From Sphaerolaimus hirsutus (lineage: Eukaryota; Nematoda; Chromadorea; Monhysterida; Sphaerolaimidae), in assembly GCA_964036195.1 (NCBI GenBank), contig OZ038455.1, forward strand, positions 7,767,855-7,831,854: DNA of 64,000 bases, read 5' to 3'. Below, piece after piece: positions 53,076 to 64,000 of the stretch (its first letter is position 1; every line of letters begins with the position of its first letter). Below the pieces are notes generated by a model. It had not been told where the DNA came from. It did no database searches and saw only the letters and a program-made list of their open reading frames with translations. Both the position numbers and the translations under genes were made by a program.

Positions 53076-53117
53076 CTCCGGGCGGAAGAGTTGCTGCACC
53101 CCGTTGTTGCAGCAACG

Positions 53118-55013
53118 TCACATGCTGGTGGTGGTGGGCGCCAACGTGATGAGTGGCGTTTCCACAGTCGCCTCAGTGGTGAACGTGGTCGTGCGTGAAG
53201 TCGTGGGCGTGCGTGAAGTCGCAGGTCCGGTTGCTGGTGATGCCAACGCCGACCTAGCCTGATGATGAAGCAGGTAGTTGCCCGTGTCGCTTCCTGCGCG
53301 TTCACGTGCGGTGAATTTGCGGATATCAGGCATGTGAACACTGTCTCTGTTCCCGGCTCTGACTTGTCCCTCATCAGCTGAACTTTCATCTGGCTGAACG
53401 TATGCTGATAGTGACTTTGCCATTCTGTCCTCTGTTTCTGCTCTCCTGGCAAATCTGACGGACTGTGTTGAGTTGGATCTGGTTCTCCTCTTGATTGCTG
53501 GTCTTAACTCTGTCTTGCGCACTTTCCTCTGTGGATAATTGGTCTCTTTCTGAGTTGATTTCTTGATAGTATATTTGACGGCTCTGAAGCATAGCCATAT
53601 GCATTTGAACAGGCACACTATGCACTTCCATATGCATGTGTATACGCATGGTGGAATCACTGGCTTTCCTGTGGCAATTCTCCAATTGTACCACAGGTAT
53701 CCTGCAGCTATGATTCCAGCTATCAGGATTGTGATCCCCAGCAGCATTGCGATTGTGTTGATGATCATTTGAAAGGGTCCTTTCAGCATTCCTCCCATAA
53801 AGTTGGTGTACCCTTTTGACACTCCAGATATGTAGTGACCATATGCTTTGCCGATTCCTGCTGCTGTCTGTCCAATTCCAGCTCCAATACCTTCTATTGA
53901 ATTTCTGATCACTCTGGGATCCAATGACATGTCCGCTGTGTAATCGATCAACTGGTTCTGCACATGCTCTAGATTCTGTAGTCTCTGAATCTGGCCTCTG
54001 ACATCCATGAAATTGGTCGCTCTGTTGACAATGTTGGTGAACAGGTGAGGCGCATCAAACGTGAAGGCCTGCCACTGTCCTTTCCATGTCATTTCAATTG
54101 GCGTCTCTGTGACATGCACCATTCCATGTGCGGACTTCCATTGTCCATATTCATTTCTGTACAGGTGCAGTGTGGTGTGGCTGCAGTCCTCTTCTGGTGA
54201 TTTTTCCACCCAGTCTCTGCTGCCTGGGCTCTTGAACCATAAGGACCCATCTTTGTCCAATCTCATTGGTGTGTACTTGTAACACGTCTCTCCCACTTTT
54301 CCTGTCTGATAAATTATGTATGGCTGCACTTCCTTGCATTCCCAAAACATAATTGCTTCTCCAGCCCATTCTGCATGAACATCCTGTCTTCCCAGCATGG
54401 CTTGAATTCTCAATGTTGGATCCATGTGAAAAAGCTGAGTCAACATATTTAGCTGGTTCTTGCGAAGTTGACATAGCTGATGCCACACAATCGCAAATTG
54501 CGCCTGAGTCATCTCTCTGACTACATGTTGTAGGAACTGAAACTTGGAGTTTCTGTCGTCCAATCTGGCATACAATGTTCCACTGATTGTCAACTCTCTT
54601 GCCTCCACTATTTTTCCTGGCATTGCCCATTCCACAGGCACATCTTCTCTTCTGTCAAACTGGATAAATACACCTCCTTGATCGGTGTAGTATGTGTCTC
54701 TAGGAACACACTCTGAACCAATTGGTCTCTTTGTCTTGTTACTATGAGAGTACGCGGCTTGCAACTTTGACACAATAATTGTCTGGCCAGATATTTCTGA
54801 TTTGAATCTGCCAATTCTCTCATATGCACATTGATGCTTGAAATTCTCCGTATCCCACACTGTGATTCCATAATTGTGGTCTCTGCAATGTCCCATCATG
54901 GCTCTGCACTGACTGAAATCTTGCAAGTCACTGATTACAGTTTTTTCCATCAAGTGAAGCCACGGTTCCTTCTTCCATGTAGAAGTTACTGACGATATTT
55001 TCTTTGTCATGAC
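53118..55013 (-). pseudogene. Copy 2 env-like region, C-terminal part
   Basis: It corresponds to env from the ectodomain to the basic tail of copy 1. An extra T in a homopolymer near 54945 shifts the frame. The hAT insertion at 55014 separates it from the upstream part. The TM helix and tail are preserved. Confidence 0.85.
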
Positions 55014-56706
55014 CAGGGTTGGCAAAATCTTAGAAAAAAATAAAAATAAAATAAAAATAAAATGGAATATTCAATAATAAAATAAAATAAAATAAAATGG
55101 AAAATTTAAGAATAAAAATAAAAATTGTATAAAAATTCGAATTTTTGTAAAATTTTTGTAAAATTGTATAAAAATTCATATTTTTGTAAAATTGTATAAA
55201 AATTCATATTTTTTGTAAAATTTTGTCTCATTGCTTGAGTCTCTACCTGTTTATTCATGGATCTGGGGGCAGTCCCAAGCATTGTAAAGTGTCAAATGTC
55301 ATGTAAAATGTCACGCAAAGTGTCAATTGTCATGACAAATGTAAAGTAAAGTGTAAATTGTCATGACATGTAAAAATTAAAGTATAAATTGTCAAGCAAA
55401 TTGTGTTCATATCTCATGTTTTATTTTGAAATCTTATGTTTTGTATCCAAATTGGATCCAAATCTACAAAAACACAAGATTTGGATACACAATTTACACT
55501 TTTGCATGACATTTGTCATGACAATTGCCACTTTGCTTGAAATTTTACATGACACTTGACATTTTGCATGACAATTGATACTTTACTTTACATTTGTCAG
55601 ACAATTGACACTTTGCATGACATTTTACAAATGTGCCCAGCACACTCCAGTAGGGTTCAAACGATATGACTTTTCGATATCGATATTCGATATTCGATAT
55701 ATTTTTTCTGAAACTCGATATTCGATATCGATACGATATGGAACCTCGATATCGATATTCGATATTCGATATTCGATATTTCGATATTCGATATTGCGAT
55801 TTGCTTTTGGTATAGCAAGGCATATTTCAAGTGACATATTGTACTTTCATGTGGTTGCACGCATGGTTAATCATCTCTTTAGTTAAATGTGAATGGTACA
55901 AGTGATTTTAACAAGGTTTACATCACTCAAAAGTAGAACATGTAGAAAAAAAAACATGATGAATCAATGTGTATCAGACAAATAAAAATTGGTACTGATA
56001 ACCTGATTGCTAAGGGCATGTTGCAAAAAAATAGAATATCAGCATTTTCTGGCTTCAAATTTAGCACTCCAACAAAAATGACATTATAAGTACTGTACTT
56101 TTACTCATCTAATACAATTATCAGATCAGATCAAGCACATCAGATCAATCATAAATATCTCAAAATGAAAATGATAACATTTTTTGGGACACAATATAGG
56201 TTCGATATATCGAGAAAATGGTCGATATTCGATATTTTTTCAAAATTTTCAATATCGATATTCGATATTCGATATTAAAAAATGGTCGATATCCGATATT
56301 CGATATTCGATACGATATATCGTTTGAACCCTACACTCCAGTAGTCCTTCTACTAAAAATGCAAACCATTCTTATCTATAATTGTAACTTTACACTTGCA
56401 GATAGCTAACAATACATATTGCATGCAACTTTTGAAATGTAAGGGAAAAATTTGTCACAGGTTTTTCATGTATAGGTCTAATGATAACATTTTTCTGGCC
56501 TTCCATGCATGTTTCTGATTTTTTGTAAAATTTTTGTACAATTTTTGTAAAAATTTTGTAAAATGTGTCATTTTATTTTATTAATGACTTTTGGGAATAA
56601 AATAAAATAAAATAAAATGAAACAAGAATAAAATAAAAATAAAATAAAATTTTTATACAATTTTTATACAATTTTACTAAAATGAATTTTTATAAAACCA
56701 ACCCTG
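55014..56706. mobile_element. hAT-type MITE, CAGGGTTGG family, in BEL copy 2
   Basis: It has an exact 8-bp duplication GTCATGAC (55006-55013 and 56707-56714). The intact copy 1 shows the empty site near 21380. It closely resembles the element at 350-1415, except that it carries the insertion at 55651-56333. Confidence 0.95.
55651..56333. mobile_element. hAT-type MITE with CGATATTCGATAT arrays, nested
   Basis: It starts TAGGGTTCAAACGATATGAC and ends ATATCGTTTGAACCCTA. It has an exact 8-bp duplication CACTCCAG (55643-55650 and 56334-56341). Both subterminal zones are CGATATTCGATATCGATAT arrays. The middle is unique AT-rich sequence. Confidence 0.92.
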
Positions 56707-58470
56707 GTCATGACAACACCATGAATATTCTACATTCAAGGTTTGATTAGTTGTCCACACTCTGGGCTCCATTTCCACCAAAGGTGTTCCTCTGAACATC
56801 TTGTGAATTCTTGCATAGTTACAGGCTACCACGCGAACTTGCTGGTATTTCTCAAAATGGCCTGTAATGCCTTTTGCTCCCCAGAAACTGGTGTGTGTGA
56901 TGATTTCTTTGATTCTGATGTAGCATCTATATGCTTTCTCTTTCTGTGGAATCTGTCTCTGTGCATAAAGCGTAACTTTCATTGCCTTGACAAAATTCCT
57001 TGGTGGAATATGGCACTGCACTTCTTCAGGAACTGTAAGCGCATGTCCATGTCTTCCACTGGTGCAAATCTGATACTTCTGGCTTTGTGAATTGATCACC
57101 TGCTCCACAGGATGATCCTTGATTGCATCTTTGAATCTCTCATAAGTCTGCATTTCTCTGACAGATTTTGGTGGCCATTCTGAAGGCAAAGGCGGCAATC
57201 CATGACGCGCTGCCAATGATGGTGGCCTTACTGTCGAGGTTTCTAGAACGTATGTTCTGGAAAATACTTCGCTGTAAGCCTTCGCTTCTCTCAGCGTTGC
57301 TGACTCTGACACGACTGTCAGCATCAACACCATACACAGCATTCCAATCACCAGACTGCTGGTGGTTGCTGTGGTTTTCCCTGTCGCACTTCTCAGGACT
57401 CTTTCTGATGCTGAGTTCCTCTGAGCAGGATCTGGTACAGGATTTCTATTTGAATTCTGATTTCTGACATGTTTCTGGACAATTGCCGGGTCCAGTAAAT
57501 CCACTTTGACTGTCACTGCTGTCTCTGGGATATCCATTGTCTTTGAATTGATTTCCAGCGGATACAATTGATTGAGTGGTCTGCTGACCACATTTCTGTT
57601 GGCAGTTCTGACTTTTGCTGAGCGAATCTGTCCATCTTTACTGGGCTCTAACTGCTCGATGCGACCCATCTTCCATGCACCTCTGGGCATGTTCTCTTCA
57701 TAAATCAGCACAACCTCATTCACTTTGGGTTCTTGAGTCGCTGTCAATCTGCCATGTTTGTGTGTCACCTGAGTCCTTTCCCTCAAGCTAGGGATGTACT
57801 CTTGATGCCACAAGTCCCAGAACTTATCCAAAGTTTGCTGAGTTGTCTCCCAATATTTCTGCAGTTTCGCTGCATTATCCATTCTGGGCACAAATTCTCC
57901 ATCTTTGTCTGTATCAAACTGTGGTGCTCCAATCTGACCTTCCCCTGTCAGGAAGTCTTTTGGTGTCAGCACTCTGAGACTCTTCACATCACCATATATG
58001 TAAGAGATCGGTCTGCTGTTAATCACTGCCTCCACTTCTGGCAGAAGTGTCAACAATTCTTGCAGGGTTAACATTCTGTGCCCCACAGCTGCCTTGAAAT
58101 GCTTCTTGGTGATGCCCACCATTCTCTCATAGACTCCCCCTTGCCATGGTGCCATAGGAGTCGTCATGTTCCACTGGATTTGTTGCTGTGAGCAGTATGT
58201 CTGTACTGTTCCACTTTTGACCATTTCTAACCATTCTCTCCCAGTATTAATGGCTTTGTCAGTGCTTGAGCTGAGCACTCTCTCTGTCAACTTGAATTGC
58301 GTCGCATTGTCTGAAATCACTGCCACAGGCTTTCCGCGCTTGGTGATGAATCTCCTGACTGCGTTCAGGAATTCCTGTGCTGTCATGTCCAGCACACTTT
58401 CCAGGTGAACTGCACGTGTCACCATACATGTGAACAAACAGATCCACATTTTCCTTTGATCTTTGTCCAC
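56707..58470 (-). pseudogene. Copy 2 integrase C-half and env N-part
   Basis: The frame is open from just 3' of the 32-bp deletion to the hAT insertion. It holds the second integrase Asp (ISDNATQFK), the Glu region (WQGGVYERM), the DUF5641-like tail and the first part of env with its signal segment. Confidence 0.9.
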
Positions 58471-59761
58471 TTTGTACCTGGAACGGTCTGGCTCTCTGGA
58501 CTCTGGTTTCTGGTAAATCTGGTATTGGTGGAAGCTGGTACGGCTTCGCTCCCAATTTCTGACAGGTTGGGCAGGTTCTCGTCACATTGTAGATCACCCG
58601 TCTGCCCTGTGTAATCCAGTACTTTTGTCTGATCGCTGCTAACGTGTGTTGCACTCCTGCATGCATCAACTTCTCATGCTGGTCTCTGATGATCAGCTGA
58701 GTCACTGTAGCTGTTGCTGGCAACAGTGCGAGTGGCACTGTGACCTCCTGTGGGTCAGTATGCTCCATTCTGCCATGGCACTTCAGGATTCCATCCTGAT
58801 GTATTTGCACATTGAGCCATTTGATCAACTGCTGGTCTGCAGCTGCTTTCTTGCCATTCTGACTGCCTTTGCTGTGGCCTGTTGCCAGAATCTCTGCCAC
58901 TCCTTTGTAATGATTCTGTTGCGTCACTTTGATCCAATATTTCAACGCAATCTCTCTTTCTTCAATACTGATAATTCCCTGTGGTTTCATTGTACCACAG
59001 ATACTTTCCATGATTTCTGACAGTCCATTCTGACTGTCATTTTTCCTGCGCTTTTTGTGCATCTGCCGCACAAATCTCATCACGTATACTGTTGCATCCA
59101 GTAATTTTGTCAGTGATGAGAATCTTTGTATCTCAATTCCCAACAGGTTGCTTTGCTTGCTTTCATCAGCTTGCACATTGCTGACATCTGGGTCACTAAC
59201 CACCTGCTGTGTGGCGCCCAGGTAAATTGGACTGGCTTTTGGGAACTTGAGCTCTTCTTTCTTGATTTCTGCCATTACTTCTGGCGTGACTGGCTCCACT
59301 TTCGGCTCTGGCCACTCTCCAGTCATTAGCCATTCTGGCCCCTTCCACCACAGGTTACTGCCTTCCAACTCTGACATATTCATGCCTCTTGTGGCCATGT
59401 CAGCTGGGTTCTCCAGTCCTGCGATGTGTCTGATGTGCATGTTCTCTGTCTCACTCTGAATTTTCCTGATTTCATCCAATCTATTTTTGACAAAACATGC
59501 CAGTGGCTTCGCTGTTGTCAGCCACTTCAGACAACAGGTTGAATCTGACCATACAACTGTCTGACTGAATTTGACGTCCTTGAGCTCTCTGTGAATAAAT
59601 TTCGACATTCTGCTGCCGATCAACATTGCTAACAATTCCAGCCGTGGAATTGTCACTTCTGGTTTCTTTGGAGCGAGTCTCAATCTGGAGTACAGCAGGC
59701 TTGACGTGCAGCTGTCATTTTCCATTTTCTGGCATATGTATGCCGCTGCGCTGTATGCCAT
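58259..59761 (-). pseudogene. Copy 2 RNase H and N-terminal integrase
   Basis: It is open from within RNase H to the region past the 32-bp deletion at about 58477. There the frame shifts, and the peptide segment with the first integrase Asp is lost compared with copy 1. Confidence 0.9.
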
Positions 59762-59800
59762 TGCTGAGGCATCAACGAAAATGTGCAGTTGTGCATCTGC

Positions 59801-62800
59801 TCAATTCTGATAATTCAAATTTCTGTTGAACTTGATCTGTCCAACTTTGAGCAACTCTGTCTCCAATTGCTTCCAAATTGCTGTCTGTTCCTCAGACAGG
59901 GGTGTATCCCATTCTTTGGCACTTGGTCCTGAATGCCATAACGTCTGCAAAAATCTCTTTGCTGGCAGTAGGACAGGACTGACGAGTCCCATTGGATCAA
60001 AACATCCCGCAGTCACCTTTGCAACTGTCCTTTTCGTGGGAAGTTTGATTTTCTGGTCAGTTTCTGATAATTGTGATTGCTGAACTGTCTTTGGCGTTTT
60101 CAGCCACATCTGGTCGCTCTCTGTGTCCCATTTCATTCCTAGGACTGTTGTGACAATTTCCTTGGCCACATCTGACTCTGCCAATTGCCAAGTGAAGTTC
60201 TTGTTGTTGCTGTTCCACTCTCTCAGATTCATCTGTGCCTCTCTGAACAGCACTTTGGATTCCTGGTACAATTCGATTGCTTTCTGCTCTGTGTCCACAC
60301 TGAGGATCAATTTATCCACATACAGATTTTCATCGATCAATTTTGCATTCTCTGTACCAGCTTGATTCAGGTGGTATCTGACTGTCAGCGCCAGCAGCGC
60401 TGGGCTGCAGATTATACCAAATGGCACTCTGGCAAATCTGTAAATCTGACTGTTGTCCTCCATGGATGGTTTCGTGGGATCCTTGTACCACAGAAATCTT
60501 GTCACATCTCTGTCACTGTCCTGCAGACTGATCTGCAGAAATGCTTTCTCTATGTCTGCGACCAGTGCGATTCCATGCAATCGGAATCGCATCAGCATCC
60601 CTACCAGCTGTGGTAGTATCACTGGACCGCGATACATGCACTCATTCAAGCTTGGCATGCCTGGCGGTTTTGCTGAGGCATCATATACCTCTCTGACCTT
60701 TGTGGTAGTTTTCTCTGGCGTTATCACTGGTTGATGAGGCAAAATATGGAACTTTCTGCCATCCATAATATCCTCTTGCACTTTCTCAATCACTCCTTGC
60801 TCCTCTTTTGCTTTCATAATCGCCTGAATTTTCTCCAATAATTCTGGGTCTCTCTTGAGCCTGTTGGTGAGGTACCTGAACCTCTTGAACGCCATTGCTT
60901 TGTTGTCTGGGAGTTCATGCAAATTCGGCTTGTACATGAACTTTACAGAGTACCGTCCATCTGGGTTTCTCTGTACACTCTCATTGAATTGCTTTATGGC
61001 CTCATCATCCTTGACGAGGTCTGGCTGGTCCATTATGCCAATGGTATCCAGTCTGTCCATGTCTTTGACATTTGGTACAGGAGCAATTGACAATGGTGCT
61101 TCCTCGTACCACTTTTCTCTCTGAATTTGATGCACAATCGTATTGACCACCACCGGATATGCGCCATCCGTGCTCCATTGATTTCTGTTGCTTGTCAGCT
61201 GCCCACCGCCCATCAGTAATCCCAATTCCGATGGAATTACATATAATCCTGATGGAAGTCTGGTGGTGCTGGTGTTTCTGGACATCAAGTCCCAGAAATA
61301 ATTCAAGCCCACTATAATATCTGGCTTGAACGTGCACTCTGTCCCTTTTTCCTTGGGAATTCTGTCTGCAAAGTAACTCTCATCTGGGAAGTACTTCTGC
61401 AGGTATTTTTCGTCCTGTTCTGACACAGGCACTTTGACTTGTTCTGTGGTCAACGTCGGGACTACATCTGCCACCATGTCAACTTTCTGGCCATTTCTGA
61501 GCCGCATTCTGAACTCCACTTGCTGTACTACTTTATAGTGCGGCTTTTCATTTCCGAATGTGTACACCTGGATGTGGTGTTCACCTGTACTCTTCAAATT
61601 GAGTTTCTTGGCCACATTCTCTGACATGTACGTTCCCTGGGATCCTGTGTCCAGGAACGCTTGAATCTGTAGTGGTGGCTGTTCAGGCTCCATCTCTGTA
61701 TCCATTTCTGAAGCCTCAATCACTGTTCTGGCTGTCATCAACATTGACATATTCCTGTTTACTGACAGGTTCACTGACGTATTCTGTTGCTTTGCATTTG
61801 GTTCTGTAACCACTGTGTTGGATATGGTTTCTGTCTCTACCATTTCTGGTCCAGCTTCTTCCACAGTGACACAATTCACTGTGGCCTTTCTCTGTTGGCT
61901 CTGTGCTGGTCGACCGATTGTCGGCACAGACTTTCTGCCATTGTTCGCTGATTGTTGGCCATTCTGTTGACCATTTGCTCTGAATGCCGGAACTTGCCGT
62001 CCAGCGTTTCCATTGCCATTGTCACCAAATTTCTCTGGGCACACTGCACTGTGGTGCCTATTGGACTTGCAATAGAAACAATTTCTCGTGAATTGACACT
62101 GAGCCATATAATGCCCTTTCTGCAGGCATCTCAGGCATCGCTCTGCCTTTGACAAAATCATTCTCCTTTCTCTGGCAGTTTTGAACTTTGGACACTTATC
62201 ATTGAAGTGTAATTGCTGTGTGTCATTGCAGAACACACACGGCCTGCCAGGATTCATGAATCCAGCCTGCGGTGCACTCTGACCATTCTGGATCACAGAC
62301 ATGCTCCCTGTGCTGGTCCTTGGGTTCTCTGGCCCTCTGAATCGATTCCCATTGCCTTGGAACCGATTATTGAATTGCTGTGCGCGTGGATTATTCCCGA
62401 ATCCCTGGCGCAGTTGCTGAACTGGTGCATCAGTGTTCTGTGCGTGCTGTACAGCTTCACTGAGCGCTAGCTGTTTGCCAAACAGCTTTCTAAATTTCTC
62501 CACCGTCAAAGCTTCCTCAGTTCCCTGTTCCTTCTGGATTTCTCTGAGGACCTCTGGTGGCACTTTCTGTTGTAGCTGGCTCAACAACATTGGATGCTCC
62601 ACTGATTCACCCAGTGACTCCAACTGCTGGAGCAACCTTTCAATTGCATCAAACAAAATTCTCATATCCTGACAGGTATTCCTGGCCTGTCGCAACTTCA
62701 TGATATTACTCATCAGCGTGTTTCTGACCACAACTGGCTGGTCATATCTCTTCTTGAGCATTGCAATTGCGGGTGCATAATTTTCTGCGGTCACACTCAA

Positions 62801-63070
62801 TCCACTGATCATGCCAAATGCTGAGCCCTTCAGCAAACTCCTCAAGTATGAGAACTTGGAAATGTCTTCCAAATCTGCCCGATTGTGAATGTGGGATTCG
62901 AACATTTGCCACCATGATCGAAATTTGACAATTTCCCCAGAAAACTGTTCAACTTCCAGTTTCTGCAATTTGACGCTCTTTGCTGTAGTTGCATTGGTTG
63001 AACTGGCCCCCGGAGCAGCTCCCTGAGCTGTCAGAGCCATCTGAGCAGCCATCTGCTGTATTGACTTCAT
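59801..63070 (-). pseudogene. Copy 2 gag, protease and RT
   Basis: It holds most of gag, both zinc knuckles, the DTGS protease and the RT. The catalytic turn reads YVDK where copy 1 has YVDN. It ends at a TGA where copy 1 has a Gly codon, just before RNase H. Confidence 0.9.
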
Positions 63071-63479
63071 ACATGGTACTTCCGCTCAGTTGCTGGATCA
63101 TGTCTTGCATCTCTTCGATGTACACATTCATGGCTGCAATTTTCTGTGTCACCAAGTCTGACATATTTGCATATTCATCATATGAATCTTGGTACATCTT
63201 TTGTTCTTGTTCCATCTGATCTGGATCGTCAATGTCCTTGACGATATCTCTCCATGCGTCAAATTGAGTTCTCACTGTAGTCATTGCACTCTCCAATTTT
63301 GCACCTTCCTGTTTGACAGATGCAATCACCCTTCTCATTTCTGTTCTCTTCTCATCCTTTGATGACTCTGCATATATTTCCGGGTTATACTTTACATATT
63401 CCCTTTGCAATCTGCTCTCCACCCTGTGCTTTGCTGGGCCCAGGGTCTTTCTGATATGCCCTGTTGGTGAAGGCACCAT
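62949..63479 (-). pseudogene. Copy 2 gag N-terminus
   Basis: It starts at the gag ATG and matches copy 1 until an 11-bp deletion between short GCTGTA repeats near 63059 puts the rest out of frame. Confidence 0.9.
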
Positions 63480-64000
63480 TTTTGCTGATGAACTTTTCTT
63501 TCACTGTTTCTCTGTATAGTGCGTCGCCTGTGACGCTTGTGACGCTTCCCTGTGCCTTCTTGTGCACTTCTCTGTGCACCACGGATTTGTTGTGCCACGC
63601 ACAATACCAATGCAGTCCTACAGGCCCCTGACATGTTCTCACGTGTTGACCTTTACTGCACTGGCACCAGGTGTGTTCCTAAAGCCCCTGACGTGATTGT
63701 TTACTTCAACACACCGGTCAAATCCACCTGGACAATTCTTTGCCCAGCAGTGTGCGCCCAAATAGGGTCCGTACACACTAGTGTGCGCCCGAGGTGGGTC
63801 CGTACACACTCTTTCTGAGCGCTCTGGCGCTCTTTCTGGCACACCTGTGTGCCCCGTGACCATGCCGGCCACTTGCTTCCTGAGTGGCTCCTGTGCCGCT
63901 GTGGGCACTGCACTGCGCTTGCTGTGTCGCCTGTGACACGTTTCTGTGCACTCTGGTGCACTTTCTGATTCTGGGCAGTGTTTCTGTACACTGCTCTGCA
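63480..64000 (-). other. Copy 2 5' leader, cut by window end
   Basis: It is similar to 28194-28720 of copy 1, with small indels and a local duplication of GTGTGCGCCC...GGGTCCGTACACACT at 63749-63810. Confidence 0.8.

Larger units (their letters stand above)
51780..64000 (-). mobile_element. Decayed BEL/Pao element, copy 2 (5' end beyond window)
   Basis: It has the same family and orientation as 18150-30721. Coding is broken at five places or more: an 11-bp deletion near 63059, a stop near 59800, a 32-bp deletion near 58477, an hAT insertion at 55014-56706 and a 1-bp insertion near 54945. The 5' leader runs to the window end. Confidence 0.93.

Noticed and set aside
55545-55886. Ile/Ser/Tyr-rich ORFs on both strands
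   Set aside because: They arise from CGATAT arrays of the nested MITE.

Overview
This is a repeat-rich invertebrate-type nuclear DNA window. There is no bacterial gene organisation. I see spliced exons with GT/AG borders, an assembly gap of exactly 200 N, LTR and non-LTR retrotransposons, and many short non-autonomous DNA transposons. I cannot assign a phylum.

Host layer: one plus-strand gene can be assembled from nine small exons between 11873 and 48228. Their reading phases fit each other and sum to 460 codons including the stop. The product is a very divergent seven-transmembrane, rhodopsin-type receptor. TM1 is in exon 1, TM2 in exon 3, TM3-TM4 in exon 4, TM5 in exon 5, TM6 in exon 8 and TM7 in exons 8-9. 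A possible extra tail exon lies at 48802-49007. A weak minus-strand exon may exist near 7944-8084.

Nested transposons in receptor intron 3: a non-LTR retrotransposon (about 16333-38984) is interrupted by a complete BEL/Pao LTR element (18150-30721, minus strand, CTTTC target duplication, nearly identical 1299-bp LTRs, one 2900-codon gag-pol-env frame). The non-LTR element is the most unusual object here. Its ORF1 reads as a six-coding-exon gene (GC-rich exons, SGNH-hydrolase domain, RG-rich C-terminus) split by AT-rich introns. The unspliced element is nevertheless open in one frame from ATG 16576 to the stop at 38267-38269. After discounting the BEL insertion this is 3039 codons with a single internal TGA. 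That frame crosses all introns, crosses three exon blocks in a frame different from the spliced one, and runs into the endonuclease-reverse transcriptase ORF2. This suggests that splicing may choose between an ORF1 protein and an ORF1-ORF2 polyprotein.

Right side (49000-64000): a 1277-bp recent tandem duplication, then a second, decayed BEL/Pao copy (3' LTR 51780-53075, body to the window end). Its coding region is broken by a stop, several indels and an hAT-type MITE that itself contains another hAT-type MITE.

Left flank and receptor introns: several hAT-like MITE families with 8-bp target duplications, each with its own short-motif arrays; MITEs with CCGTATTT ends that duplicate TA; fold-back elements; and a 60-bp perfect palindrome with a 9-bp duplication. 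One hAT MITE landed on the 3' splice site of receptor exon 8, and its target duplication recreated the acceptor.
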